Source of the DNA: Actinomycetota bacterium
GTDB lineage: Bacteria; Actinomycetota; Actinomycetes; Nanopelagicales; Nanopelagicaceae
Direction of reading: 5' to 3'
DNA length: 32,472 nt
NCBI GenBank assembly: GCA_005787575.1
Contig: SYAN01000013.1
Coordinates: 1-32,472 of the forward strand
Positions within the stretch are counted from its first letter, which is position 1, and every line of letters begins with the position of its first letter. Made by a program: the position numbers and the translations under genes. Positions 7,677-18,594 of this stretch are shown here, one piece after another. A model generated the notes under the pieces. That model was given only the letters and a program-made list of their open reading frames with translations. It made no database searches and was not told the origin of the DNA.

Positions 7677-10600
7677 ATGACTCGAGTCACTGCGATTCTC
7701 ATCTCTCATGACGGTGCGACGTGGTTGCCCCAGACCGTTGCGGCATTGGCGTCCCAGAGTCATCCCATAGATCGCATAGTCGCAGTAGATACTGGTTCAA
7801 CTGATGACTCAGTGAGATTGTTACGTAGCGCAGGAATTCACATCATTGAATCCAGACGCGGGATGGGGTTTGGCGAAGCAGTCCAGGTTGCCGTTGATGC
7901 AACACCTGCTTTCGTAGCTACGCAGTCGAAAGGAAAGAGTCTGCCTTCATCTTCTGGATCGAATTCACAGAAGATCGAAGAACCAAATGTGGAGCAAGAG
8001 GTTCAGGAGTGGCTCTGGATCGTGCACGACGATTGCGCCCCGGCCAAGGATGCGCTAGAGCGACTACTTGCCGGAGTTAAAGAGAAGCCACAGGTAGCCC
8101 TTGCTGGACCGAAGCTTCGAGGTTGGCACGATAGAAAGCATCTACTTGAACTCGGAGTAAGTATCGCGACCAATGGCGCGCGATGGACTGGTCTGGAATA
8201 TCGAGAGCAGGATCAGGGTCAGCATGATGATGAACGCGATGTGCTCGCAGTAAGCACCGCTGCGATGTTGATACGCCGGGAAGTTTTCACTGAACTAGGA
8301 GGCTTTGATCCCAAACTCTCGCTTTTCCGAGATGATGTTGATTTAGGTTGGCGAGTTCGAGCGGCGGGTCACTCGGTTCTTGCAGTTCCTGAAGCCATTG
8401 CTTATCACGGTGAAGCGGCATCTAATGAGCGACGTTCCATCGATGTCGATGATGCGCTTTTACACCGGCCACTTCTACTCGATCGAAGGCATGCCGCTTA
8501 CGTCCTTCTGGCTAACGCCTCCTTGATCTTTCTACCAATTCTTGCACTCCAACTGCTCCTTAGCGCTTTGGCCAGATCTATGGGATATCTCATAGCAAAA
8601 CTTCCTGGATATGCACTTGATGAGTTGGCCGCAGTCGCACTAGTTCTTATCAAGCCGCAAGAGATATTCGCTGCCCGAAAAGAACGTCGGCGCCAACGGT
8701 TGATTCCGGGATCAGCAATCAGGACATTTCTCCCGCCGCGAGGTTTTCAATTCCGCCTCGCTTTCGAGAGGGCGCGCAATGCATTCGAGCGATACCTTTC
8801 CAGGCGAATCCCTTTTCAACTCCTCCCAAATGAGAGTGAAAGTTCAGTCCTAGACATCAATGATGAAAAACTGGAAGAAGAGGAGATCTTTACTGAGCGT
8901 AAATCTACAATCCGCACGCTCTTAACCCGACCACTCTTTCTTTTCTCTTTAGCAGTGGTATTTCTTACCTTGATAGCCTCGCGCAATCGCCTTGGGGCGA
9001 TTGAGGGTGGAGCCCTTCTCCAATCACCATCATCGGGCTGGGACTTGATAGAAAAGTATCTTGAGTCTTGGCATCCGATCGCCCTTGGCTCTAGCGCGAA
9101 TACGCCAACGTGGATTGCTCTGGTGGGTCTTGCCTCAGCCCTACTGCTCGGGAATTTGAAACTGCTGATCGCACTCTTCTTCTTCGCTGCGATTCCACTC
9201 GCGCTCTGGATCGGATATCGATTCGCAAAGGCATTCACTACATCCACGTTGATAGCTCTCATGGCAGCAATTGCATTCGCTTTCTCACCACCGATACTTC
9301 ATGCCGTCACTCACGGATTAATAGGGACTCTGGTCATTGCCTTGATCACTCCACTCTTGATCAGATCAATGATGAACGCTGGCGTGATAGAACATTTGAG
9401 CTGGCGAGCAGTAGCTGCACATGCTCTTCTCTATGCGATAGCTCTTGCCTTTTCGCCACCTGCATTTATAGTTCTCGGTGCCTGGCATTTCCTAACTTCA
9501 GCCATACAGACCATCGGTGAGTTCCGTAAACGATTGATGGGAGCGAACAGCGACCTTGACCTAGTGATCACAAGAATTGTGAAGCGTTCGCTCATCCTGG
9601 TTGGTGCGATTGCGATAAATATCCCTTGGTCACTCGAGCTTTTGGCGCATCCTTCGCGCTCTCTACTTGAACCTGGTGTCAGCCTCGAGGGCGCTCATGA
9701 ACTCCTCCTCATATTCGGTAATCCAGGCTTGAGCTTTGCAACCCTATCGGCTGCACCAATCATCATGATGATTGCTCTCTTTCGTCGTGACTGTCAAGCA
9801 ATCGCTTTGATCGCCCTCTTCGTCTTTTCTGTCATCGCCCTCCTTTCACTCTTTTCAATCGCCGGACATGGCAGTAGCCAACTCGTCGCACCTTCACTTG
9901 GTGGCGCCGCGATTCTCTTCATCGCACTCTCCATTGTCGCTGGGATTCGGCTTCTTGAACTTGTTCTACCTCAGATACGCGAATCCGCCCTCAACTTCAG
10001 ACATTTCGCCGCTGCTGCAATTGCGATTTCAGTTCTCCTCACTTCACTCTCTTCCATCATTTGGTGGATAGGTCCCGGAGCAGATGGACCAGTTCGAAAC
10101 GAGGAGACCTTTTCCGTTCCGGCATTCATCATCGCCAATGCAACGACGCAAGAGCGATATAAGTCTCTGCTTATTCGTGAACGCGAGGGAAGGTTGCTCT
10201 ATTGGGTCGTGCGAGATAAGCCGTTGGAAATCGGGGATTCGGATATTGTCTATGGCAGCAGTGAACCCATTGAAGAAGCCGTTGCCGGATTAGTGACTGG
10301 CGCTGGTATTGAGAGTAGTTCTATTTTCGGTGACTATGGAATTCGATATCTATTCTTGACTCAACCAGTCAATAAGTCCCTCGCTCGAACCATTGACGGA
10401 ATCGGGGGTTTCACCCGCGCGAGTTCGACTGATGCTGGAATAGTTTGGAAGGTTGTTGGTGCATCTTCCAGAGTCTCGTTATTACCCGATGTTCTTGATG
10501 ATGGTGAGAGCGAACTCTCAATTTCTCTTGGAAGCGAAGAACTTCTCGCAGAAGGAACACTCACTCGGTCAGGGACAGTCACCATCGCCGAACGCTTTGA

Positions 10601-10844
10601 CGATCGCTGGCGGATGTTGGTCAATAACAATCGCGTTGAACTTACTCGAGGTGTCTCAGGACTGCCGCAATTCGAGATTACGTCCTCACTTCTTAGCGAA
10701 GGTGGAGACTTCATCATCTATCACGACGGGACTTCTCGACGCGGTTGGCTCTCGCTCCAATTCATCGCATTGGCGACTGTTGTGATTCTGGCTCTGCCAT
10801 CAAGGCGACGTAGAAGTGATGTGCCAATCGAGGAGCTGTCGTGA
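7677..10844 (+). CDS. Large glycosyltransferase family 2 protein with multi-TM C-terminal half
   Basis: N-terminal VTAILISHDGATWLPQTVAALASQSHPIDRIVAVDTGSTDDS, then WIVHDDCAP, then many TM segments; 1055 aa. Confidence 0.85.
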   Translation: MTRVTAILISHDGATWLPQTVAALASQSHPIDRIVAVDTGSTDDSVRLLRSAGIHIIESRRGMGFGEAVQVAVDATPAFVATQSKGKSLPSSSGSNSQKIEEPNVEQEVQEWLWIVHDDCAPAKDALERLLAGVKEKPQVALAGPKLRGWHDRKHLLELGVSIATNGARWTGLEYREQDQGQHDDERDVLAVSTAAMLIRREVFTELGGFDPKLSLFRDDVDLGWRVRAAGHSVLAVPEAIAYHGEAASNERRSIDVDDALLHRPLLLDRRHAAYVLLANASLIFLPILALQLLLSALARSMGYLIAKLPGYALDELAAVALVLIKPQEIFAARKERRRQRLIPGSAIRTFLPPRGFQFRLAFERARNAFERYLSRRIPFQLLPNESESSVLDINDEKLEEEEIFTERKSTIRTLLTRPLFLFSLAVVFLTLIASRNRLGAIEGGALLQSPSSGWDLIEKYLESWHPIALGSSANTPTWIALVGLASALLLGNLKLLIALFFFAAIPLALWIGYRFAKAFTTSTLIALMAAIAFAFSPPILHAVTHGLIGTLVIALITPLLIRSMMNAGVIEHLSWRAVAAHALLYAIALAFSPPAFIVLGAWHFLTSAIQTIGEFRKRLMGANSDLDLVITRIVKRSLILVGAIAINIPWSLELLAHPSRSLLEPGVSLEGAHELLLIFGNPGLSFATLSAAPIIMMIALFRRDCQAIALIALFVFSVIALLSLFSIAGHGSSQLVAPSLGGAAILFIALSIVAGIRLLELVLPQIRESALNFRHFAAAAIAISVLLTSLSSIIWWIGPGADGPVRNEETFSVPAFIIANATTQERYKSLLIREREGRLLYWVVRDKPLEIGDSDIVYGSSEPIEEAVAGLVTGAGIESSSIFGDYGIRYLFLTQPVNKSLARTIDGIGGFTRASSTDAGIVWKVVGASSRVSLLPDVLDDGESELSISLGSEELLAEGTLTRSGTVTIAERFDDRWRMLVNNNRVELTRGVSGLPQFEITSSLLSEGGDFIIYHDGTSRRGWLSLQFIALATVVILALPSRRRRSDVPIEELS

Positions 10845-12163
10845 GTTCTCAGGGCACTGTGCGAAGAAAATCCTTTCGAAGTTGGCGACTTCAAAGTGCT
10901 CTCCTTCTGATTGGATCGCTTCTGATTTCGTTTGTTGCCTCGCGGCAAGGGGATCCAAGTGCTCAAGTTGAGCGCACCGCCTCTATTCCTGCGACAGTCT
11001 GTCCAAATCTTGGTGGAGATGCGAGGACAGTGGCGCTACTTCCAAGTGCAGCGACAAAAATCAAAGATGCCAAGAGTAGGAAGATCAATTTCGCAAAGGC
11101 AAAGAGCAATCCCTATCTACTCGCCCGTGGTTCGATTGTGGTCTCTGGCAGTGATGTCTCCTCAACTGTCATCCGATCACGTGCCGGCAAATTCACTTCC
11201 GCAACCACATGCCTTATTGGATCTGGCGATCAATGGTTCGTCGGAGGAAGTGGTGCATTGGGATCGACTGCGAGAATCTTGGTAATCAACTCAGGACTTA
11301 GTACTTCTACGATTGAGATCCGCTCTTTTGGGAAATCAGGAAAGTCCGGTGAGAAAGTCATCGCTCTGCCGGCTGTCTCCCAGCGCGAAGTCCGTATCGA
11401 TTCGCTCGCACCTGGCGAAGAAGTGGTGGCGCTAGAAGTGATTACCCGTTCGGGAAGGGTAAGTGCATTCCTCTTCGACCAGCGTGGCCGAGGTCTTAAC
11501 TCTCTCGGTGGCGACTTCGTCTCATCAAGTGAGGCGAGCGAAAGATTGGTGATCACTTCAATTCCTGTTCGACATCGAGGTTCTGCAATCGCGACTCATC
11601 AACTTCATCTCATTGCCACAGGATCTAGGTCGGCGGTGGTTGATGTCGAGTTGGTTAGTGATGGAAGTCGTTTCACTCCGGTTGGTCTCTCTGATCGCAC
11701 AATCGAAAGTCAGCGAGTTACCTCACTTCGATTACCAAAGGAGCTTGGAAAGCGACCAGCGACGTTAATCATCACGTCGACTGAACCAGTCGCAGCCTCA
11801 GTATTTACCAGCACTGGACGCGAATTTGCATGGTCTACACCATCGATTGCACTGAAGCGCCTTGGTTGGAATGTTGGTGGGTTAGAGCCAACGATCACTA
11901 TGGTTGGCAAGAGTGTGAGAGTCACAGCGTTGGTCAAGCTTCGAAGTGGGAAAGTTCTCACCAAGAACCTCAATGGCGCGGAAGTAGTCCAGTGGAAGGT
12001 TCCACCCAATTCAAGATTGATCCGGTTTAGCAGTCTGGATCCGATTCACTTCGGGGCAACGTGGTCCAGCAGTGATGGATTCACAAGCGTTCCGCTCAAT
12101 CCTGGCACTGAACTTGAGCGGGCAACGACACCGACATTCGATCTTGGCGCGCTCTTCGGTTGA
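10841..12163 (+). CDS. DUF5719-like exported/anchored protein
   Basis: Single N-terminal TM, beta-rich remainder, 4-nt overlap with the GT2 gene, conserved position between GT2 and DUF3499. Confidence 0.7.
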   Translation: MSSQGTVRRKSFRSWRLQSALLLIGSLLISFVASRQGDPSAQVERTASIPATVCPNLGGDARTVALLPSAATKIKDAKSRKINFAKAKSNPYLLARGSIVVSGSDVSSTVIRSRAGKFTSATTCLIGSGDQWFVGGSGALGSTARILVINSGLSTSTIEIRSFGKSGKSGEKVIALPAVSQREVRIDSLAPGEEVVALEVITRSGRVSAFLFDQRGRGLNSLGGDFVSSSEASERLVITSIPVRHRGSAIATHQLHLIATGSRSAVVDVELVSDGSRFTPVGLSDRTIESQRVTSLRLPKELGKRPATLIITSTEPVAASVFTSTGREFAWSTPSIALKRLGWNVGGLEPTITMVGKSVRVTALVKLRSGKVLTKNLNGAEVVQWKVPPNSRLIRFSSLDPIHFGATWSSSDGFTSVPLNPGTELERATTPTFDLGALFG

Positions 12164-12191
12164 TTAAGTTAGTTCTACTAGGCTTTCGATA

Positions 12192-12268
12192 TGTAGTGGT
12201 TAGGTAGTTGGTAGGTAGTTAGTAGGTAGTTAGTAGGTAGTTAGTAGGCAGATAGTAAGTACTTGGTT
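12192..12268. repeat. Intergenic minisatellite, 11-bp unit GGTAGTTAGTA
   Basis: Units at 12203 (ggtagttggta), 12214, 12225, 12236 (ggtagttagta x3) and 12247 (ggcagatagta), with degenerate flanking units at 12192 and 12258. Confidence 0.92.
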
Positions 12269-12334
12269 GGCTTTGAGTCAGAGTTACTCAGTAGCGATAC
12301 TTCGTAATCGATACTGGTGGGGAAGGAGGAGGTG

Positions 12335-12688
12335 ATGGGTAAGAGTGGTGGTGTGCGACGCTGTTCGAGGACCTCATGCAATGAACGTGCTGTTGCGATT
12401 CTCTCCTATAACTACGGTGATCAGGTAGCCCAACTCTCTCCGATTCAGGGATTAGTTGAACCACACACTTATGATCTATGTTCTCGCCACAGCCAATCGC
12501 TCAAAGTCCCAGTCGGTTGGAAGATCATCATCAATGAGATCGCCGACCAACCTCTCGCTTCTAATGAGGACTTCGCTGAAATCGCCAAAGCAGTCAGGGG
12601 TGTGCTCGAGGAAGATGTAGAAGCTGATTCTTCAGAGAGTAATCTTCAACCTGAATTGCGAAGACGCGGACACCTTCGAGCCCTCTAG
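12335..12688 (+). CDS. DUF3499 family protein
   Basis: MGKSGGVRRCSRTSCNERAVAILSYNYGDQVAQLSPI...YDLCSRHSQSLKVPVGW. GGAAGGAGGAGG RBS directly precedes ATG 12335. Confidence 0.85.
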   Translation: MGKSGGVRRCSRTSCNERAVAILSYNYGDQVAQLSPIQGLVEPHTYDLCSRHSQSLKVPVGWKIIINEIADQPLASNEDFAEIAKAVRGVLEEDVEADSSESNLQPELRRRGHLRAL

Positions 12689-12724
12689 AATTCGAAGATC
12701 GCCCAACGAAGAAGTAGGGGACTC

Positions 12725-14101
12725 ATGATCAAGCCCGCGACCCTTGATCGCATCATCAAGGCGTATGACATCCGGGGTCTCGTCGGCTCCGAGATCAATG
12801 AAGAATTCACCTTCGCTGCCGGAAGTGCTTTCGCACGATTCCTTGAGATGGAGCGCGAACCTTCGAGAGTGGTCATTGGCGAAGATATGCGCCCTTCTTC
12901 GACGCCGCTTGCAGATGCATTCTCTGACGGGATAAATAGCCAAGGGCTAGATGTTCTTCGCATCGGATTAGCTTCGACCGATCAACTCTATTTTGCTTCG
13001 GGGGAGCTTGGACTTCCTGGAGCGATGTTTACCGCAAGCCACAATCCTGCCGAATACAACGGCATCAAACTCTGTCGATCGGGCGCGAAACCAATCGGTC
13101 AAGAATCTGGACTTGGCTGGATAAAGAGCGCAATACGCGAAGGAACCCCCATCGTAAATCGCCCACCGGGTCACAGTGAGAGTCGAGATCTCTTAGATGA
13201 TTATGTCGAATTCCTCTTCTCACTTTTTGACATTGACTTCTCCAAGGGGAGAAAACTCCGACTCGTGGTTGATGCTGGAAATGGGATGGCTGGGCATACC
13301 GCACCAAAAGTCTTTGATCGAATCTCTGGTGAACTATTTCCACTGTACTTCGAACTAGATGGAACATTCCCAAATCATGAAGCCAATCCGATTGAGCCGG
13401 CGAATCTCACTGATCTTCAAAAAGCGGTGAAGCAGAAGAATGCAGATCTCGGTTTGGCCTTTGATGGAGATGCTGATCGTTGTTTCTTAGTAGATGAAAA
13501 GGGCGAACTGATTTCACCCTCTGCCGTTACCGCGCTTATCGCGGCTCAAGAACTGGAGAAGAGCCCGGGAGCAAAGATCATTTACAACCTCATCTCTTCG
13601 CGCGCGGTTGCCGAAGTGATCCAAGAAAGAGGTGGTGTTGGGATTCGAAGTCGAGTCGGACACTCCTTCATCAAGAAGTTGATGGCAGAGCACCGTGCGA
13701 TTTTTGGCGGTGAACACTCAGGACATTTCTATTTCGAAAAGTTCTGGAACGCTGATTCAGGGATGCTCGCTGCTCTCTACGCCATCGCTGCTTTGAAAGC
13801 TACACGAAAGAGTATGAGTCAGATCCTCACTGATTTCGATCGTTATTTCCAAAGTGGTGAAATTAATAGCAGAGTCGATGATGTAGAAGGTGCGATGAAG
13901 CGGGTACTAGCCACATTCCCAGAGTCATCGCATAAACATGACCTTCTGGATGGACTCACAGTCGAGCCGAAAGATTCGAAGCAGTGGTGGTTCAATGTGA
14001 GAGCTTCCAATACCGAGCCGCTACTTCGCCTCAACGTGGAGGCTCAAGATGAGGCGAAGATGGTCGAGATTCGAGATCAAGTTCTCACTTTGATTCGCTA
14101 A
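12725..14101 (+). CDS. manB: Phosphomannomutase/phosphoglucomutase
   Basis: TASHNPAEYNGIK (phosphoserine loop), AFDGDADRCFLVDEKG, GGEHSGHFYF, RASNTEPLLRLNVEA. Confidence 0.93.
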   Translation: MIKPATLDRIIKAYDIRGLVGSEINEEFTFAAGSAFARFLEMEREPSRVVIGEDMRPSSTPLADAFSDGINSQGLDVLRIGLASTDQLYFASGELGLPGAMFTASHNPAEYNGIKLCRSGAKPIGQESGLGWIKSAIREGTPIVNRPPGHSESRDLLDDYVEFLFSLFDIDFSKGRKLRLVVDAGNGMAGHTAPKVFDRISGELFPLYFELDGTFPNHEANPIEPANLTDLQKAVKQKNADLGLAFDGDADRCFLVDEKGELISPSAVTALIAAQELEKSPGAKIIYNLISSRAVAEVIQERGGVGIRSRVGHSFIKKLMAEHRAIFGGEHSGHFYFEKFWNADSGMLAALYAIAALKATRKSMSQILTDFDRYFQSGEINSRVDDVEGAMKRVLATFPESSHKHDLLDGLTVEPKDSKQWWFNVRASNTEPLLRLNVEAQDEAKMVEIRDQVLTLIR

Positions 14102-15453
<1,352 letters not shown>

Positions 15454-15454
<1 letters not shown>

Positions 15455-16143
15455 TGCCATCGGTTCTGGTCGTCGAGGATGATCAAGATCTCGCTGAGAT
15501 GCTTGGGATCGTCCTCAACGGCGCCGGAATCGAAGTTGATCTTGTAAGCCGTGGCGATGAGGTCATGGATGTTTTTCGTAACAACCAACCTGACGTTGTC
15601 CTTCTGGATGTGATGCTCCCTGGCCTTGATGGAGTAGAAGTCTGTAAGGCGATTCGGGAAGAATCCCCTCGAGTTCCGATCATCTTCCTCTCCGCCAAGG
15701 GTGAAACAACTGACAAGATCAGCGGGCTTGATGCAGGAGCTGATGATTATCTCGTCAAACCAATGGAGCACTACTCAGAGTTAGTCGCTCGAATCCGTGC
15801 GCAGCTTCGGCGAAACTCACGGCAGTTAAGTGGTGCACTGACAATGGGTGACCTCAATATCGATCTCGTCGAACACACAGTGACTCGCGGAGGAAAGGCG
15901 ATCGCTTTGACTCGGCTCGAGTTCGATCTCCTCGTGGCCCTTGCCAAAGAGCCCGGACGGGTCTTCACTCGAGAAGAACTGCTCCATGAAGTATGGGATT
16001 ACCGTCACTCATCGGACACGCGGCTCGTCAATGTCCACATCCAAAGACTTCGAGCAAAGATCGAACATGATCCGGAGAATCCGCAACTGATTACCACGAT
16101 TCGTGGTGTTGGTTATAAATCCGGCGTGCTCACGGTTCGCTAA
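15454..16143 (+). CDS. mtrA: OmpR/PhoB-family response regulator MtrA
   Basis: MPSVLVVEDDQDLAEML...VLLDVMLPGLDGVEVC...winged helix ending TTIRGVGYKSG; overlaps the sahH stop (TAATG). Confidence 0.9.
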
Positions 16144-16161
16144 TTTCGGATCCAGATCACA

Positions 16162-17715
16162 ATGCTTAAGCGCCCTTTCACGGCGCTTCGCCAATCCCTC
16201 GCGCTTCGCGTCGTAGTTATTGCTATCACCTTCTTCACAATCTCTTCAGGTGTAGTCGGGACGGTCATCTTCAATCAGATTCGAGATCGAATCATCGAAG
16301 ACCGAATCGACAACTCCATCAATGAAGCAACTACGACGATTGCAGCAGCTGAATTCCGTTTCTCCATCATCCAAGGAACAGATACCTCCATTTTGGAGCG
16401 GACTTTCAACGACGTACTCCAGCTCGGCAATACCCCAGGTGCGCTTCTCTTCGGAAGGGAGATTGCGCTTGTGAAGAGCCCTGAGAATGAGATTGCAACC
16501 TTGGATTTCACAAGAACCTCAAACTTCCTCCAACTCACTTCGATACCTTCAGATCTTCGAAGCGATCTTGTCGACTCTACGGAGGTGAAGTGGCGTCTCA
16601 CTGAGATCACTTACTTGAGTGGTCGTTCTTTCCCGGGAGTGGCAATTGGCAGGAAGATCTTGGTTCAAGGCGCAGGGCCCTATGAGATGTATGTCTTCTT
16701 CTCCTTCAAGGGTCAGCAAGATTCGATCGATATTGTCGCTCGCGGTCTGCTTGTCGCGGGAATCCTGGTCTTCGTTCTGATTCTTGGAATTGCTGTATTA
16801 ATTGTCAGAAGGGTTGTGGAGCCGATTCGAAGGATCGCAGTCACTGCCGAATCCTTCACGAGTGGGGATTTCTCCAAACGGGTAGATGTTGAAGGAGACG
16901 ATGAGATTGCAGCGCTTGGACGGTCATTTAATGAGATGGCTTTCTCCATCCAACAACAGATCTCCCGGCTTGAAAACCTTTCAAGAATGCAACAACGATT
17001 CGTCTCCGATGTCTCGCATGAGTTAAGAAATCCTTTGACTACAGTGCGAATGGCGTCAGAAGTAATTCTTGCGGCCAAGAGTGATTTTGATCCGACGGTG
17101 GCAAGAAGTGCTGAGATCTTGATGACTCAGATAACTAGGTTCGATCAACTTCTCACCGACTTGCTTGAGGTGAGTCGATTCGATGCCGCAGTCGCCACTC
17201 TTGCATCAGAACCCATTGATCTTGCCGCACTTCTTCGTGAAACTATCGATGAGTTCGATCTACGTAGTACTCGCGTGGAAGTTCGCCTCATCCCCATGAG
17301 CGCCTCCACTGTGATTGCAGGCGATGCAAGGCGAGTCAAACGGATCATGCGAAACCTCCTCAGTAATGCCCTTGATCATGGTGAGGGTAAGGAGATCTTG
17401 GTGACGATTGAGCGAAAGGAGAGCAGCGTCGATCTCGGCTTTCGCGATTTCGGGGTTGGCCTCGAGCCGGAACAATTTGAGCGAGTCTTTGAGCGGTTCT
17501 GGCGGGCCGATGCATCAAGGTCTAGAGAGCGTGGCGGCACGGGACTCGGCCTTGCCATCGCAAGAGAAGATGCCAAGCTCCATGGCGGATCAATCCGAGT
17601 CTTTGGTGAGAAAGGTAGAGGAGCGCTCTTCCAAGTTACCTTGCCGATTGCTTCTGGGCAGCCGATTACTGATTCCCCAACTGACCTCCATGCACAGTTC
17701 GACTCTTTGGGTTGA
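16162..17715 (+). CDS. mtrB: Sensor histidine kinase MtrB
   Basis: Two TM segments, HAMP (RRVVEPIRRIAVTAESFTSGDFSKRV), H-box FVSDVSHELRNPLTTVRMA, C-terminal GTGLGLAIA. Confidence 0.9.
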   Translation: MLKRPFTALRQSLALRVVVIAITFFTISSGVVGTVIFNQIRDRIIEDRIDNSINEATTTIAAAEFRFSIIQGTDTSILERTFNDVLQLGNTPGALLFGREIALVKSPENEIATLDFTRTSNFLQLTSIPSDLRSDLVDSTEVKWRLTEITYLSGRSFPGVAIGRKILVQGAGPYEMYVFFSFKGQQDSIDIVARGLLVAGILVFVLILGIAVLIVRRVVEPIRRIAVTAESFTSGDFSKRVDVEGDDEIAALGRSFNEMAFSIQQQISRLENLSRMQQRFVSDVSHELRNPLTTVRMASEVILAAKSDFDPTVARSAEILMTQITRFDQLLTDLLEVSRFDAAVATLASEPIDLAALLRETIDEFDLRSTRVEVRLIPMSASTVIAGDARRVKRIMRNLLSNALDHGEGKEILVTIERKESSVDLGFRDFGVGLEPEQFERVFERFWRADASRSRERGGTGLGLAIAREDAKLHGGSIRVFGEKGRGALFQVTLPIASGQPITDSPTDLHAQFDSLG

Positions 17716-17748
17716 TTCACTCAGCAAGAGAGAAGTTTTACTAGATGA

Positions 17749-18429
17749 GTGGAAAGAGAATCGGTAGCTGAGTTCTTCTCATCGGCGATGCGGGGGCTTC
17801 GTTCACTTGTCTTTCCACCGTCATGCCCGCTCTGTGGCCTTGAGGATAGTGAAGGATGTCGAGAGTGCTTCGATTCGTGGCGAATCACGCCTGCAATTAG
17901 ATTAATTGACGCAATTCCAATCTTCTCACCCGTCCTCTATGACACTCGCGCGAGATCAGTTGTGCTTGGGGCGAAGGAACGAAGTGAGCGTCTATCGCGA
18001 TCATTCATCGTTGAGGCCATCTCATCTGTCATTGAGAGGATTGATCCGGGGAATGCGCTAGTACTGGTGCCGATTCCTTCTTCGAGGCGCGCCATGCGAA
18101 AGCGTGGTGATGATTTTCTTGCACGAGTGGTTGATGAAGTAGCGATAAAGAATCCCAGGAGATTGGGACGGCTCTCACTTTTGGACTTCAAAAAAGAAGT
18201 TCTTGATCAGAGTGGACTTTCGATCCAAAACCGAGCGAATAATCTCAACGGTTCGCTACACATATCGAAGAGAGTGCGCCATCAGCTGAGAGACCTTCCG
18301 CCACTTGTAATCATTGATGATGTGCTCACAACTGGTTCTACTATGCGAGCTGCGATAGCGGCGCTGCAAGCCGCGCCTGAATTGAGAATTATCGCTGGGG
18401 TGACGGCTTGCAGAAGTGATTGGTTCTAG
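17749..18429 (+). CDS. ComF family phosphoribosyltransferase-like protein
   Basis: CPLCG...CREC zinc-finger motif; PRPP motif VIIDDVLTTGSTMRAAI. Confidence 0.9.
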   Translation: MERESVAEFFSSAMRGLRSLVFPPSCPLCGLEDSEGCRECFDSWRITPAIRLIDAIPIFSPVLYDTRARSVVLGAKERSERLSRSFIVEAISSVIERIDPGNALVLVPIPSSRRAMRKRGDDFLARVVDEVAIKNPRRLGRLSLLDFKKEVLDQSGLSIQNRANNLNGSLHISKRVRHQLRDLPPLVIIDDVLTTGSTMRAAIAALQAAPELRIIAGVTACRSDWF

Positions 18430-18448
18430 TCTCACATCGCCTCATCGG

Positions 18449-18488
18449 TCCCAACAAATCCGAACGAGTCCCGACAAGTCCGAACACG
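18449..18488. repeat. Four contiguous 10-bp imperfect repeats upstream of secA
   Basis: tcccaacaaa / tccgaacgag / tcccgacaag / tccgaacacg, exactly 4 x 10 bp. Confidence 0.8.
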
Positions 18489-18579
18489 TATTGGTGATCG
18501 AGAGCCTAGGGCCAGTTTTTGAGGATGATAAGCGTCACCTTCGAGTCAATCTGAGTTATTTATGAGGTTCCTTCGGCTC

Positions 18580-18594
18580 TAGGATATGAGCGTG
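18580..18594 (+). promoter_or_regulatory. Candidate secA -10 (TAGGAT) and leaderless GTG start
   Basis: TAGGAT 18580-18585, six bases, GTG at 18592. Confidence 0.5.

Noticed and set aside
8816-9262. 148 aa antisense ORF (and 9110..9520 + 136 aa) inside the GT2 gene
   Set aside because: Overlap a continuous 1055 aa ORF; low-complexity Ser/Arg composition typical of out-of-frame translation.
12192-12268. CRISPR-like array
   Set aside because: Units are 11 bp, directly contiguous and lack spacers; this is a minisatellite.
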